A stretch of DNA of 29,008 nt from Oscillospiraceae bacterium (GTDB lineage Bacteria > Bacillota > Clostridia > Oscillospirales > Ruminococcaceae). A model generated the notes under the pieces. That model was not told the DNA's origin, did not search any database, and saw nothing but the letters and a program-made list of their open reading frames with translations. Both the position numbers and the translations under genes were made by a program. Shown in pieces: positions 13,821 through 21,277 of the stretch. The stretch spans positions 1 through 29,008 of the forward strand of contig DQFX01000014.1 in the NCBI GenBank assembly GCA_003531585.1, written 5' to 3'. Positions within the stretch are counted from its first letter, which is position 1. The number at the start of each line of letters is the position of its first letter.

Positions 13821-14012
13821 GTGAAAACTACATATGTCCCAACGGCGGATTTACCCTCTTTAACATTTGACGGCAAGACAACAACTTTGGGCGGGGTTGA
13901 TATTTCAAAGGGTGTTGTCGGGATAAACACGGTTATTACGGCAAATGGAATACCTGTTGCAGTAATTACTGTCCATTGCTCATCAATAGACATAAAAACG
14001 GGTTCAACTTAA
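13821..14012 (+). CDS. Hypothetical protein (63 aa)
   Basis: A 63-residue frame with a GTG start two bases after the previous stop, behind GAGGAAG. Composition is rich in beta-formers (Thr, Val, Ile, Gly): GVVGINTVITANGIPVAVITV. No family recognised. It could be a real small structural or regulatory protein; codon use is less GC-rich than in neighbours. Confidence 0.45.
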   Translation: MKTTYVPTADLPSLTFDGKTTTLGGVDISKGVVGINTVITANGIPVAVITVHCSSIDIKTGST

Positions 14013-14051
14013 TTTGCGTTCATTTTCGCGGAAACGCGGATTTGATATATC

Positions 14052-14125
14052 AGGGCTGGCGGCTTGTGTGTTCACCGCCTGCTCTGCCCTTCCTCCTGGC
14101 GCAGTCGTGCAATAGTGCGGCTGCG
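14052..14125 (+). other. Structured non-coding stretch before the tRNA genes
   Basis: Within the 131 bases after the last small gene are two strong hairpins. At 14052-14090 the arms AGGGC/GCCCT enclose GGCGG/CCGCC. At 14100-14125 an 11-bp stem (four G-T pairs) closes an AATA loop. Neither is followed by a T run. They may guide tRNA processing or be remnants of another tRNA-like RNA. Confidence 0.4.
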
Positions 14126-14143
14126 TAAGGCTTGGAATCATAT

Positions 14144-14220
14144 AGCAAGGTGGAGAAGTGGTCTATCTCGCCAGCCTCATTAGCTGGAATCCGTGGGTTC
14201 GAATCCCGCCCTTGCAACCA
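14144..14220 (+). tRNA. tRNA with CAT anticodon (Met or Ile2 type), atypical
   Basis: A cloverleaf can be drawn by hand. Acceptor AGCAAGG pairs with CCTTGCA (first pair A-A, unpaired). The D stem is GAGA/TCTC with GG in the loop, the anticodon stem is CCAGC/GCTGG, the T stem is GTGGG/CCCGC with a TTCGAAT loop, and CCA is encoded at 14218-14220. The 7-base loop CTCATTA puts CAT at 34-36. Position 37 is T, where a purine is expected. The stem lacks the three G-C pairs of initiator tRNA. Confidence 0.85.
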
Positions 14221-14223
14221 ATT

Positions 14224-14316
14224 GCGGTGATAAGCCTAACGGTAAGGCAGGAGATTGCTAATCTCTGAGTACTCGATTTTATCGGGGTTTTGGTTCAAAT
14301 CCAAATCATCGCGCCA
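14224..14316 (+). tRNA. tRNA-Ser (GCT anticodon)
   Basis: Acceptor GCGGTGA pairs with TCATCGC, with discriminator G and encoded CCA. Anticodon stem GGAGA/TCTCT encloses TTGCTAA (GCT at 34-36). A long variable arm with a six-pair stem (CTCGAT/ATCGGG) marks a class II tRNA. T arm TTTGG/CCAAA with TTCAAAT is perfect. Three bases separate it from the preceding tRNA, so both are likely co-transcribed. Confidence 0.93.
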
Positions 14317-14320
14317 ACAC

Positions 14321-14360
14321 AAAAGAATACAGTTACAAACCGGGAAATATGTGATATAAT
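14321..14360 (+). promoter_or_regulatory. Promoter with conserved upstream block, before the head operon
   Basis: GTTACA at 14332-14337, 17 bases, TATAAT at 14355-14360 with TGA before it. The upstream 19 bases AAAAGAATACAGTTACAAA recur exactly at 27277-27295 before another TATAATGG with the same spacing. It precedes the Com-like gene and the portal. Confidence 0.75.
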
Positions 14361-14379
14361 GGAGAAAAGGAGGGCGGGA

Positions 14380-14514
14380 ATGCTTATCAGAATCTGCTGT
14401 CCGGTATGCGGAAAGCGGCTGTTTGACGCTGATGTTTCCGCTTCCGGAATGATATCCGCTTACTGCAAGCGGTGCAAAGCCGAACGGCTCATCGAACTGA
14501 AAGGAAAGACATGA
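14380..14514 (+). CDS. Com-like zinc-finger protein (44 aa)
   Basis: A 44-residue protein with ICCPVCGKRLFDAD near the start and YCKRCKAERLIEL near the end, matching the two-CxxC layout of phage Mu Com and relatives. Mu Com is an RNA-binding translational activator of the downstream mom gene. Here the downstream, translationally coupled gene (ATGA overlap) is the portal, so activation of portal translation is a conceivable role. The ATG at 14380 is set by AAAAGGAGGG at 14364-14373; longer in-frame versions would run back across the promoter and tRNA gene. Confidence 0.75.
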   Translation: MLIRICCPVCGKRLFDADVSASGMISAYCKRCKAERLIELKGKT

Positions 14515-16010
14515 CGGAAAACTACAATTACGGCAGGCGGTGTATCTACACTTCCGAGCGGAATTTCACGGCTGAGAACGTGAAACAGATAGTTGACCGC
14601 GCCATGTCTACGCACAATGCGAATGTCGGCGATATCCAGCGGCTGTATAACTACTACCGTGGGCGTATGGACATTCTCGACCGCACAAAGGAAGTCAGGC
14701 CTGAAATTAATAACAAGGTCGTTATCAACCACGCTGCCGAGATAACCAACTTCAAGACCGGCTTCACGTTTGGTGAGCCTGTGCAGTATGTTTATCGCGG
14801 CAAGGACACGCTTGACGACGCGAACAACAAAGCGGACGATGAGAGCCTTGCGGCGCTGAACAAGCTGATGTACAAGCTCGGCAAATCCAGCAAGGACAGA
14901 GAGCTTGCACAGTGGCTTTTCATCTGCGGAGTGGCGCAGCGTATCACGCTGTATGAGGGCAAGGAACTGCATACATATGTGTGCGACCCGCGCTGTACAT
15001 TCACTATCCGCGCGAACGACTTCACGAAGCGTGTTCTTCTGTCGGTCGTGTGCAGTACGGAAGACCTTGCGGATGATATAATCAACAACATTCCGAAAAA
15101 GCAATATGCTATCTACTCGGACAACCATTTCTGGCGGTTCGAGGACAGCAAGTGCGTTGAGGAAAAAAACATTAAATGCAATCCTGTTGTGGAATACTGG
15201 GCGAACCCCACGCGGCAGGGCTGCTTCGAAACAGTCCTCGGAATAATCGACGAACTGAACAACATCGCTTCCAACCGCGCGGACGGTATCGAACAGCAGA
15301 TACAGTCGCTGACGTGGTTCAACAACGTGGAGATTGACGAGAAACAGTTCGCGGAGCTTGCCGCCAAGGGCGGTATCTGCACGAAGTCCGCGCCGAATAT
15401 GCCTGCAAGCATTCAGATGTTGCAGAACGTACTTGACCAGACCCAGACGCAGACCTACGCTGACGACCTCTATCAGAAAATGCTCCAGATAGCCGCTGTT
15501 CCTGACCGCAAGGCTTCAGCAGGCGGCAACACCGGACAGGCTCTCATTATCGGCGAGGGCTGGACGCAGGCGGAAGCTGCGGCAAAGTCATTCGAGCAGT
15601 CTTTTGACGAAAGCGAGAAGCTTTTCGTTGAAAACGTTCTGAAAATCATCAAGACGGTCACAACATCGTCAACGGTGCCTGCGGATTTCGCGGAGCTTAC
15701 AGTTGATGATATCGACATAAAGTTCACGCGCAACAAGACGGACAATCTGCTTACCAAGACACAGGGCTTGCAGAATCAGCTTGAAGCCGGAATACACCCG
15801 CGTATCGCTATCGAAAACTGCGGACTGTACTCCGACCCACAGCAGGTCTATGTTGAGAGCGTGGAGTATCTCGAAAAGTGGAAACAGCAGGGCGAACAGG
15901 ATAAGGCTGCGATCATGAAAGCCGCCGATTCCAGTGCTCCTGACGAGTTTGACGAGATATTCAGAAAGCTGACCGAAAAGGGCGGTGCGGACGATGGCGC
16001 AAGCGTATAG
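14511..16010 (+). CDS. Portal protein (SPP1 gp6-like)
   Basis: A 499-residue protein of the SPP1-type portal family, forming the dodecameric DNA channel at one head vertex. Recognisable stretches are VGDIQRLYNYYRGRMDIL, RPEINNKVVINHAAEITNFKTGFTFGEPVQY, and AVPDRKASAGGNTGQALIIGEGW in the C-terminal crown/stem region. Length fits the family (about 450-510). The start at 14511 overlaps the preceding stop. The gene follows the Com-like zinc finger and precedes the minor head gene, as in SPP1-like gene order. Confidence 0.93.
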   Translation: MTENYNYGRRCIYTSERNFTAENVKQIVDRAMSTHNANVGDIQRLYNYYRGRMDILDRTKEVRPEINNKVVINHAAEITNFKTGFTFGEPVQYVYRGKDTLDDANNKADDESLAALNKLMYKLGKSSKDRELAQWLFICGVAQRITLYEGKELHTYVCDPRCTFTIRANDFTKRVLLSVVCSTEDLADDIINNIPKKQYAIYSDNHFWRFEDSKCVEEKNIKCNPVVEYWANPTRQGCFETVLGIIDELNNIASNRADGIEQQIQSLTWFNNVEIDEKQFAELAAKGGICTKSAPNMPASIQMLQNVLDQTQTQTYADDLYQKMLQIAAVPDRKASAGGNTGQALIIGEGWTQAEAAAKSFEQSFDESEKLFVENVLKIIKTVTTSSTVPADFAELTVDDIDIKFTRNKTDNLLTKTQGLQNQLEAGIHPRIAIENCGLYSDPQQVYVESVEYLEKWKQQGEQDKAAIMKAADSSAPDEFDEIFRKLTEKGGADDGASV

Positions 16011-16653
16011 TCTCGCCGCTGTTGACCAGCTCAACATAATCTTTTTCGGAGAGATGGACATAACCTCTGCGGAAAAGCGCCTGCGGGTAGTCATGGCGGC
16101 TGCATTACAGCGAATACTGCTCAGATACTACGACACCATTCAACGTTCATTGGCATATTCTCCTTTCCGGCTTGACAGCGCCGCCCTTTATGCGGCGGCA
16201 GCTGCCGAGTTCGCACGGAGCTACATTGAACTATTCAACAGATATTACCCGCAGTACCTTGAATTGCTGGGTGCAAGGGACGCGGGGAATGCTTCGGAGT
16301 GGGCTAGAAATCACGCTGTGGAGCTGTCCATGCAGATACTTGACACATCGGTCGGCGGCTGCGATATCCCGCTGTACGACCGCATGCTGAACACCGCGCG
16401 GACGGAAGTCAACGCGATGTGCAACCTGGCGCAGATGGACGCGGCGCTCAGCCGGGGATTCACCCGCAAGCGCTGGAAAACGTTCGGGGACAGCAAGGTG
16501 CGGCGCACTCACCGGGAAGCTTCCGGGCAGACCGTACCGATAGACCAGCCGTTTATTATCGGCGGATATCAGATGATGTTCCCATGCGATGGTTCACTTG
16601 GCGCGGGCGTATCAGAAATTGCCAACTGCCGCTGCACGGTGCAGTACTTATAA
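15994..16653 (+). CDS. Minor head protein (SPP1 gp7 / Mu F-like)
   Basis: A 219-residue protein beginning within the portal gene's end; the ATG at 15994 gives a better-spaced site than the GTG at 15985. The C-terminal part has the family signature: RTEVNAMCNLAQ, KRWKTFGDSKVRRTHREASGQTV, and the end EIANCRCTVQYL, the conserved Asn-Cys-Arg-Cys close. Proteins of this group sit inside the head with the portal and assist DNA ejection or head assembly. It is shorter than SPP1 gp7 but keeps the diagnostic C-terminal block. Confidence 0.88.
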   Translation: MAQAYSLAAVDQLNIIFFGEMDITSAEKRLRVVMAAALQRILLRYYDTIQRSLAYSPFRLDSAALYAAAAAEFARSYIELFNRYYPQYLELLGARDAGNASEWARNHAVELSMQILDTSVGGCDIPLYDRMLNTARTEVNAMCNLAQMDAALSRGFTRKRWKTFGDSKVRRTHREASGQTVPIDQPFIIGGYQMMFPCDGSLGAGVSEIANCRCTVQYL

Positions 16654-16656
16654 TTT

Positions 16657-16710
16657 AATATTTTCAGAGCCATTGAGCCGTTTCACCTTTAGGGGTGGAG
16701 CGGCTCTTTT
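16657..16710 (+). terminator. Terminator-like hairpin with repeated leader block
   Basis: Arms at 16675-16687 and 16694-16706 form a 13-bp stem (GAGCCG...CGGCTC outermost) with a six-base loop, then TTTT. The preceding AATATTTTCAGAGCC is identical to 10922-10936. A TATAAT at 16649-16654 has no convincing -35. It lies between the minor head and scaffold genes, where full termination would silence the head genes, so partial read-through or antitermination is likely. Confidence 0.65.
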
Positions 16711-16772
16711 GCTATATATGCACAAAAATTCGCCGCCGCAGCGTTACGCGGTGTTATCAGGAGGTAAAAGCG

Positions 16773-17348
16773 ATGACAAGACAGGAACTCAAAGACTTAA
16801 TGCCCGACATCACGGACGAGCAGATTTCAGCTATCCTTGCAAAGCACCACGAGGAAATCAACGCCAAGACAAAGGCGGCTGAGGACAAGTTCAGCGCTTA
16901 CAAGGACAAGGCGGACAAGTACGACCAGGAACAGGCAGACAAGCTTTCCGAGCAGGAAAAGTACCAGAAGCTCATGGAGGAAGCCGCACAGATAAAGGCT
17001 GAAAACACGCGTCTGCTGAACCGCACCAAGGTGCAGGAAAAGTTCGTCAAGGCAGGAATCAAGGAGGAGTGCTATTCCCCGCTGCTGGACAGCATTGTGT
17101 CCGACGATGAGGGAAAGTCGCTTGCATTCGCTGACAGCCTCATAAGCTCTTTTTCCGCAAACGCGGCGGCTGCTGCCGAAGCTGCAAAGCAGGCGGCAAT
17201 GCAGACCCCCGCACCGAACCCCGGCGCGATAGGCAATGCCGCCAGCGCGCAGGAACAGTACAACAAGGCGGTGCAGAACGGCTCTATCGTTGACATCATC
17301 AAGGCTGCGGACGCTGTTCATAACGCCAGGAACATTCCCACAGACTAA
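16773..17348 (+). CDS. Capsid scaffold protein
   Basis: A 191-residue, highly charged helical protein placed directly before the capsid gene. Residues about 25-95 form a long coiled-coil-like run of Lys/Glu/Ala/Asp/Gln (EEINAKTKAAEDKFSAYKDK, KLSEQEKYQKLMEEAAQIK), followed by a conserved VQEKFVKAGIKEECYSPLLD block typical of phage GP20-type scaffolds. A Pro/Ala-rich hinge follows (MQTPAPNPGAIG). Scaffolds guide capsid assembly and then leave or are digested. The ATG at 16773 follows CAGGAGGT. Confidence 0.9.
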   Translation: MTRQELKDLMPDITDEQISAILAKHHEEINAKTKAAEDKFSAYKDKADKYDQEQADKLSEQEKYQKLMEEAAQIKAENTRLLNRTKVQEKFVKAGIKEECYSPLLDSIVSDDEGKSLAFADSLISSFSANAAAAAEAAKQAAMQTPAPNPGAIGNAASAQEQYNKAVQNGSIVDIIKAADAVHNARNIPTD

Positions 17349-17359
17349 CGGAGGTAATA

Positions 17360-18295
17360 ATGGCAACAGGCATGAATTTCGATCTGGTGTCTTACTCCGG
17401 TGCGCTTTACACCAAGAGTATCACCACCACACCTTTTCTCAACCTCATCGGTGCGCCCGAGACCACCAATGCAGTTGAATTTCCCGTAAATCAGGAGTAC
17501 GCGCTCGGCACTCCCTCTCAGCCCAAGATTTCTGAGAGCGATTCGCTGACCGCACCCGAAGCGGCTAACGTTACCCGTTCCCAGGCAACAAACGTAACTC
17601 AGATTTTCCAGGAATCCATTGCGATTTCCTATGCGCGTGAGAGCAATATGGGTCAGCTTTCCGGCGTGAACGTTGCGGGGCAGGTTGAGAACCCCACGTC
17701 TGAACTTCAGTTCCAGACCGCCGCTACCATGCAGAAGATTCGCAACGACATCGAGTACACCTGCATTAACGGCAAGTACCACAAGTCCACCGGCAACACT
17801 GACGCGAACCAGACCAGAGGTATTCTGGAAGCTATCGTCACCAACGCCGTCAAGGAGACCGCAGCGGTATCTTCTTCCACCGTCCGCTCCGTGCTTAAGA
17901 GCTTCTTCAAGAAGCTGTATGACGCGAACACCGACATCGATGGCTATCTGCTGCTTATCAACTCTGATATCAAGGCGGCTATTTCCGAAGCTTACGAGGG
18001 CAGCGGCTACTTCATGCCCGGCGTAACAGAGGCTGGCATCGACATTCAGAAGCTGATGACCGATTTCGGTACAATCAGAATTGCGCTTTCCAGAACAATG
18101 CCGCAGAATACTGCGCTGTGCTTCAACCCTGCTGCCGTTCATCTGGTGGAGCAGCCCACTCCCGGCAAGGGTAACTTCTTCCTTGAACCGCTCGATAAAA
18201 CCGGCGCGGCATGGAAGTATCAGATTTTCGGACAGGCTGGTCTGGATCACGGCTTCGAGAAGCTGCACGGCAAGCTTACATTCGGTGCGACATGA
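17360..18295 (+). CDS. Major capsid protein (SU10-like)
   Basis: A 311-residue protein of the SU10-type HK97-fold capsid family. Characteristic parts are MNFDLVSYSGALYTKSITTTPFLNLIGAP at the start, NVTQIFQESIAISYARESNMG, and NPTSELQFQTAATMQKIRNDIEYTCINGKY in the middle, then RSVLKSFFKKLYDANT. Length fits uncleaved members. It follows the scaffold with an ACGGAGG site at 17348-17354. It shares an ATGA junction with the next small gene, which indicates coupled expression of the head-completion genes. Confidence 0.93.
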   Translation: MATGMNFDLVSYSGALYTKSITTTPFLNLIGAPETTNAVEFPVNQEYALGTPSQPKISESDSLTAPEAANVTRSQATNVTQIFQESIAISYARESNMGQLSGVNVAGQVENPTSELQFQTAATMQKIRNDIEYTCINGKYHKSTGNTDANQTRGILEAIVTNAVKETAAVSSSTVRSVLKSFFKKLYDANTDIDGYLLLINSDIKAAISEAYEGSGYFMPGVTEAGIDIQKLMTDFGTIRIALSRTMPQNTALCFNPAAVHLVEQPTPGKGNFFLEPLDKTGAAWKYQIFGQAGLDHGFEKLHGKLTFGAT

Positions 18296-18513
18296 TAGTA
18301 CACCAGGGCGACAACGCCCGTATCGTGATGACCTGCGGGAAAGTCATCGCGGAGTTTGAGAACGGCATAGCTGATGTCAGCGATGACACAGCGGCTGTTC
18401 TCGGCTCGATGGGCTATGAGGTTGAAAGAACGGAGGGCGGCAATGACGCAGACAGAAAAGCTGAAACTCCGCCTGCCGGAGATAAGCGGCGCAGAAGCGG
18501 AAAGTTATCTTGA
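18292..18513 (+). CDS. Small hypothetical protein after the capsid gene
   Basis: A 73-residue frame whose ATG overlaps the capsid stop and whose last 71 bases overlap the connector gene. It opens MIVHQGDNARIVMTCGKVIAEFENGIADVSDDTAAVLGSMGYEV and ends in a basic tail (KRRRSGKLS). Short beta-rich proteins in this position are frequent in this phage group, but I cannot name a family. The overlap with the next gene is large, so its true length should be treated with care. Confidence 0.6.
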   Translation: MIVHQGDNARIVMTCGKVIAEFENGIADVSDDTAAVLGSMGYEVERTEGGNDADRKAETPPAGDKRRRSGKLS

Positions 18514-18745
18514 CACCGCGAAAGCCGCTATCATGGCGCGGCGATATCCGTTCGAGGATTTCCCGGACGAACTTGAAAGCAGATACCTCGATTTACAGCT
18601 TCGCATAGCCGCTGACCTCTACGCAAAGGCAGGCGCTGAGGGAGAAACTTCCCACAGCGAGAACGGCGTGAGCCGCGCGTATTCCAATGCGTGGGTGTCG
18701 GAGGAGCTTCTTTCGGAAGTCACACCGAAAGGCAGGGTGCTGTAA
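18443..18745 (+). CDS. Head-tail connector protein (gp6-like)
   Basis: A 100-residue helical protein with features of the phage gp6/connector family that sits under the portal: LKLRLPEISGAEAESYLDTAKAAIMARRYPFEDFP, then RYLDLQLRIAADLYAKAGAEGETSHSENGVSRAYSN. The ATG at 18443 follows CGGAGGG. It starts within the preceding frame and touches the next gene (TAATG). Position between capsid and head-closure genes supports the call. Confidence 0.88.
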   Translation: MTQTEKLKLRLPEISGAEAESYLDTAKAAIMARRYPFEDFPDELESRYLDLQLRIAADLYAKAGAEGETSHSENGVSRAYSNAWVSEELLSEVTPKGRVL

Positions 18746-19101
18746 TGAGAGATCTGAAGCGCAACCAGATTTCAGTTGAATACGCGCTGTATCTGGGGAA
18801 CGCGGAGCTTATTGACGACAAAGGCTGTGCTACTGGCGAATTTGCACCGAAATACGGCGACAAAACGGCGCTGATGATTTCGGTTTCCTCCAACAAGGGG
18901 GATTATTCCCAGCAGCAGTTCGGCAATCTGCTGGACTACGACCGCACGATGATAACCCACGACACCAGATGTCCGATAAACGAAAATTCACTTGTGTATA
19001 TCGGCACGGAGCAGTATATCGTCAAGGCGGTCGCGAGAAGTCTGAACGCCGTTCAGTATGCAATAAAGCGGGTGCAGATAGATGAAACGGATAACGGTTA
19101 G
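18745..19101 (+). CDS. Head closure / head-tail joining protein
   Basis: A 118-residue protein following the connector gene, the usual place of the head-closure (stopper) protein. It is beta-rich, with MRDLKRNQISVEYALYLGNAE at the start and DTRCPINENSLVYIGTEQYIVKAVARSLN near the end, a pattern familiar from Clostridia phage head-tail joining proteins. It overlaps the next gene by 20 bases. Family assignment leans on order as much as on sequence. Confidence 0.75.
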   Translation: MRDLKRNQISVEYALYLGNAELIDDKGCATGEFAPKYGDKTALMISVSSNKGDYSQQQFGNLLDYDRTMITHDTRCPINENSLVYIGTEQYIVKAVARSLNAVQYAIKRVQIDETDNG

Positions 19102-19597
19102 GCTGTCTGCTTCCGGCGTGCGCGAAGCGGTGAGGGAGCTTGCGGAATACCGCGCAAATCTCGAACGCAACGCGCAGGAGCTTGTGCGGCAGCTTGCGGA
19201 AATCGGTGCGAACATTGCGCTGGTGGAAGCAGGCGGCATTCACATGACGGGCGCTTTGCAGAACGGTATTCACAGCGAATACGGCGGTAATACCGGATTT
19301 GTGAAGTGCACATGCGGCTATGCCGCTTATGTGGAGTTCGGCACAGGCATTAAGGGCTCACGAAGCCCCCACCCTGACCCGGCGATACTCGGCTGGTCCT
19401 ATGACGTAAACGGTCACGGGGAGCTCGGCTGGTGGTATCCGTCCGGCGACGGGGACACAAATCCCACGAGAAAACGGCTGAAAGACGGCACCTATGTCGC
19501 ATGGACAAAGGGCATGCCGTCCAGACCGTTCATGTACAACACGGCGCAGCAGCTGAGAGCGCTGGTGATTCCGACAGCAAAGGGAGTGTTCACATGA
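19082..19597 (+). CDS. HK97 gp10-like neck protein
   Basis: A 171-residue protein resembling the HK97 gp10 family of head-tail joining proteins. The N-terminus is an amphipathic helix (GVREAVRELAEYRANLERNAQ), followed by the typical CGYAAYVEFGTG segment and the C-terminal PSRPFMYNTAQQLR. The insertion between (WSYDVNGHGELGWWYPSGDG) is also seen in Firmicutes members. It probably forms part of the neck or tail terminator ring. It shares an ATGA overlap with the next gene. Confidence 0.85.
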   Translation: MKRITVRLSASGVREAVRELAEYRANLERNAQELVRQLAEIGANIALVEAGGIHMTGALQNGIHSEYGGNTGFVKCTCGYAAYVEFGTGIKGSRSPHPDPAILGWSYDVNGHGELGWWYPSGDGDTNPTRKRLKDGTYVAWTKGMPSRPFMYNTAQQLRALVIPTAKGVFT

Positions 19598-19998
19598 TTG
19601 ACATTGAAAGCACGGTGTTTGACTATGTGGCGACCGCCCTGCGCGAGGAATACAAGGGCATTTCGGTTGTGATCACGTCAAGCGACACCCCGGCGAAATT
19701 CCCGGCGGTGTGCTTGTGGGAACAGGACAACAGCTGCTACGCTCCCTCGCAGACGGCTGAATGCAGGGAAAACCACGCGCAGCTTATGTACCAGTGCGAG
19801 GTTTACTCCAACAGGCAGAGCGGCAAAAAGGCGCAGGCGCGGGAGATAGCGGCTTTTGTTGACAAGAAAATGCAGGAATTAGGCTTTATCCGGACTTTCG
19901 GACAGCCTGTCCCCAACGTTGCCGATATGACGATATATCGCTATACAATGCGGTTTTCGGGCATTATCGGCAAGGACAATATAGTTTATACTTCATAG
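19594..19998 (+). CDS. Tail terminator / tail completion protein
   Basis: A 134-residue protein in the usual place of the tail terminator, between gp10-like and tail tube genes. It begins MIDIESTVFDYVATALREEYKG and has YQCEVYSNRQSGKKAQAREI and IYRYTMRFSGII near the end, consistent with the alpha/beta fold of lambda gpU-like proteins. Function inferred from gene order and fold-like pattern; direct family naming is not certain. Confidence 0.75.
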   Translation: MIDIESTVFDYVATALREEYKGISVVITSSDTPAKFPAVCLWEQDNSCYAPSQTAECRENHAQLMYQCEVYSNRQSGKKAQAREIAAFVDKKMQELGFIRTFGQPVPNVADMTIYRYTMRFSGIIGKDNIVYTS

Positions 19999-20009
19999 GA
20001 GGTTAAATC

Positions 20010-20498
20010 ATGGTAAGAGGAATTCCTATCAGCTCGGCTGGTGCGAAATTCGGATATGCGGTTGAAACGGTCGCAGGCACCATGCCTAAGACCGCGCTGC
20101 TTATTACGGATATCAAGTCCGGTCCCGACCTTAACCCGCAGCCGGAAATGCTCGATACAAGTGATCTTTCGTGTACCGAAGCCAAAACATTCACCCCCGG
20201 TCTGAAAGACCTTTCGAGCGCTTCCACTTACAAGGCTAACTTCACAACACTGCTCAAGAAGGAGTGGGCGAAGATGGTTGCGGCGTCAGAAGCAGCCGAA
20301 AAGGACGACAAGGCTACATGGTTCTTCATCAAGCTGAAAAACGGAGACACTGCTGCATACACAGGTAAGCCGAGCGCCCTTGGCATTCCTGCGCTTGAGG
20401 TCAACTCCGTTGTCGAAATCGACTGCTACATAGCCCCGACTGGCGAGCCCAAGTGGATTGACGAAATTATCACGTTCACAGAACCGACAGACGAGTAA
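20010..20498 (+). CDS. Major tail tube protein
   Basis: A 162-residue beta-rich protein just before the chaperone pair, the standard place of the tail tube subunit. Supporting stretches are GAKFGYAVETVAGTMPKTALLITDIKS, LKDLSSASTYKANFTTLLKKEW and ALEVNSVVEIDCYIAPTGEPKW. An AGGAGG site precedes the start. The subunit would stack as hexameric rings around the tape measure protein. There is no extra Ig-like domain at the C-terminus. Confidence 0.88.
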   Translation: MVRGIPISSAGAKFGYAVETVAGTMPKTALLITDIKSGPDLNPQPEMLDTSDLSCTEAKTFTPGLKDLSSASTYKANFTTLLKKEWAKMVAASEAAEKDDKATWFFIKLKNGDTAAYTGKPSALGIPALEVNSVVEIDCYIAPTGEPKWIDEIITFTEPTDE

Positions 20499-20525
20499 TA
20501 CTACACATTACAGGAGGAAAACAAA

Positions 20526-20876
20526 ATGGCAAAGGCACTCACTATCAGCTACAGCGGAAAGACTTATAAGGCAGAGTTCGACCGCGCGACCGCAAAGGCG
20601 TATGCAATGACCGGAAATAAGCCCACAGATGTATTCGATAATCCGTTTGTGGCGCTGGCTCCGTTTATTCACTGCGCTTTCAAGAAGCACCAGCCCGCCA
20701 TCTCTGAGAAGAAGGCAATGGAGATATACGACGCCCTCGGTCAGAGCAAGAAGCAGCTTTTCCGCGAAAAGCTCATCAACAGCTACGTTGACACTATAAA
20801 GGACCTTGTGGGCGACCCTGAGGCCACTGACGGTGACGAGGGAAACGCAATCTGGGAGAACGAGGACGAGGACTGA
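20526..20876 (+). CDS. Tail assembly chaperone, short form (gpG-like)
   Basis: A 116-residue protein with a small beta N-terminus (LTISYSGKTYKAEFDRATAKAYA) and an acidic C-terminus (DGDEGNAIWENEDED). It lies between the tail tube and tape measure genes, the place of lambda gpG. Near its end, codons 106-107 contain the slippery heptamer GGGAAAC at 20840-20846, in the correct frame for a -1 shift into the next frame. The chaperone pair coats the tape measure protein before tail tube polymerisation. Confidence 0.88.
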   Translation: MAKALTISYSGKTYKAEFDRATAKAYAMTGNKPTDVFDNPFVALAPFIHCAFKKHQPAISEKKAMEIYDALGQSKKQLFREKLINSYVDTIKDLVGDPEATDGDEGNAIWENEDED

Positions 20877-21277
20877 TATCTCCCGAAGAAATAGTCAAGC
20901 AGCTTGACGAAAAGTGCATATTGTGCATGTCGCTCGGCATGAGCTACACGGATTACTGGGAGGGCGAAAACTGCCTTCCCAGCTTTTTTATTCAAGCTTA
21001 CAACAAGCGGCGCAAACGCGAACTGGAAGAACAGAATTTCAGCGCGTGGCTGAATGGATTGTACTGCAAGAATGCATTCGAGGTGGTTCTCTCAAACGCT
21101 TTCGCCAAGCAAGGAAGTCCTCGGGCGGAATATCCGGGCAAGCCTATGGAGATATTCCCGCGTGAAATGACGGAAAAGGAAAAACTTGAAGAGCAGGAAC
21201 GCGCCGAGCTGGCGGCCGAAATTGCTCTTGACAACTTTGTCGCAGCTCTTGGCGGCAAGAGAAAGGAGCAGAAATAA
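20846..21277 (+). CDS. Frameshift extension of tail assembly chaperone (gpT part of gpGT)
   Basis: This -1 frame is open from 20837 to the stop at 21277 and overlaps the end of the short chaperone. It lacks a ribosome binding site; the first possible starts (TTG 20921 or following ATGs) are unsupported. The slippery GGGAAAC at 20840-20846, a 7-base spacer, and the stem GGGAGA (20854-20859) / TCTCCC (20879-20884) make a full -1 signal. The fused product would be about 250 residues (107 + 143). The extension contains MSLGMSYTDYWEGENCLPSFF and a Glu-rich helical end. Its end overlaps the tape measure start (TAATG). Confidence 0.85.
   Translation, partial: RNLGERGRGLISPEEIVKQLDEKCILCMSLGMSYTDYWEGENCLPSFFIQAYNKRRKRELEEQNFSAWLNGLYCKNAFEVVLSNAFAKQGSPRAEYPGKPMEIFPREMTEKEKLEEQERAELAAEIALDNFVAALGGKRKEQK

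Noticed and set aside
14144..14316. tRNA genes as phage attachment site
   Set aside because: They lie inside the late region, have no repeated tRNA end nearby and no integrase in the window; they look like phage-carried tRNAs.
17345..18268. A 307-codon minus-strand frame opposite the major capsid gene
   Set aside because: A mirror of the codon bias of the capsid gene; no start signal and no recognisable protein pattern.
20921..21277. An independent gene starting at the TTG or ATG near 20921
   Set aside because: No ribosome binding site; the frame is open back to 20837 and a complete -1 signal joins it to the upstream gene.
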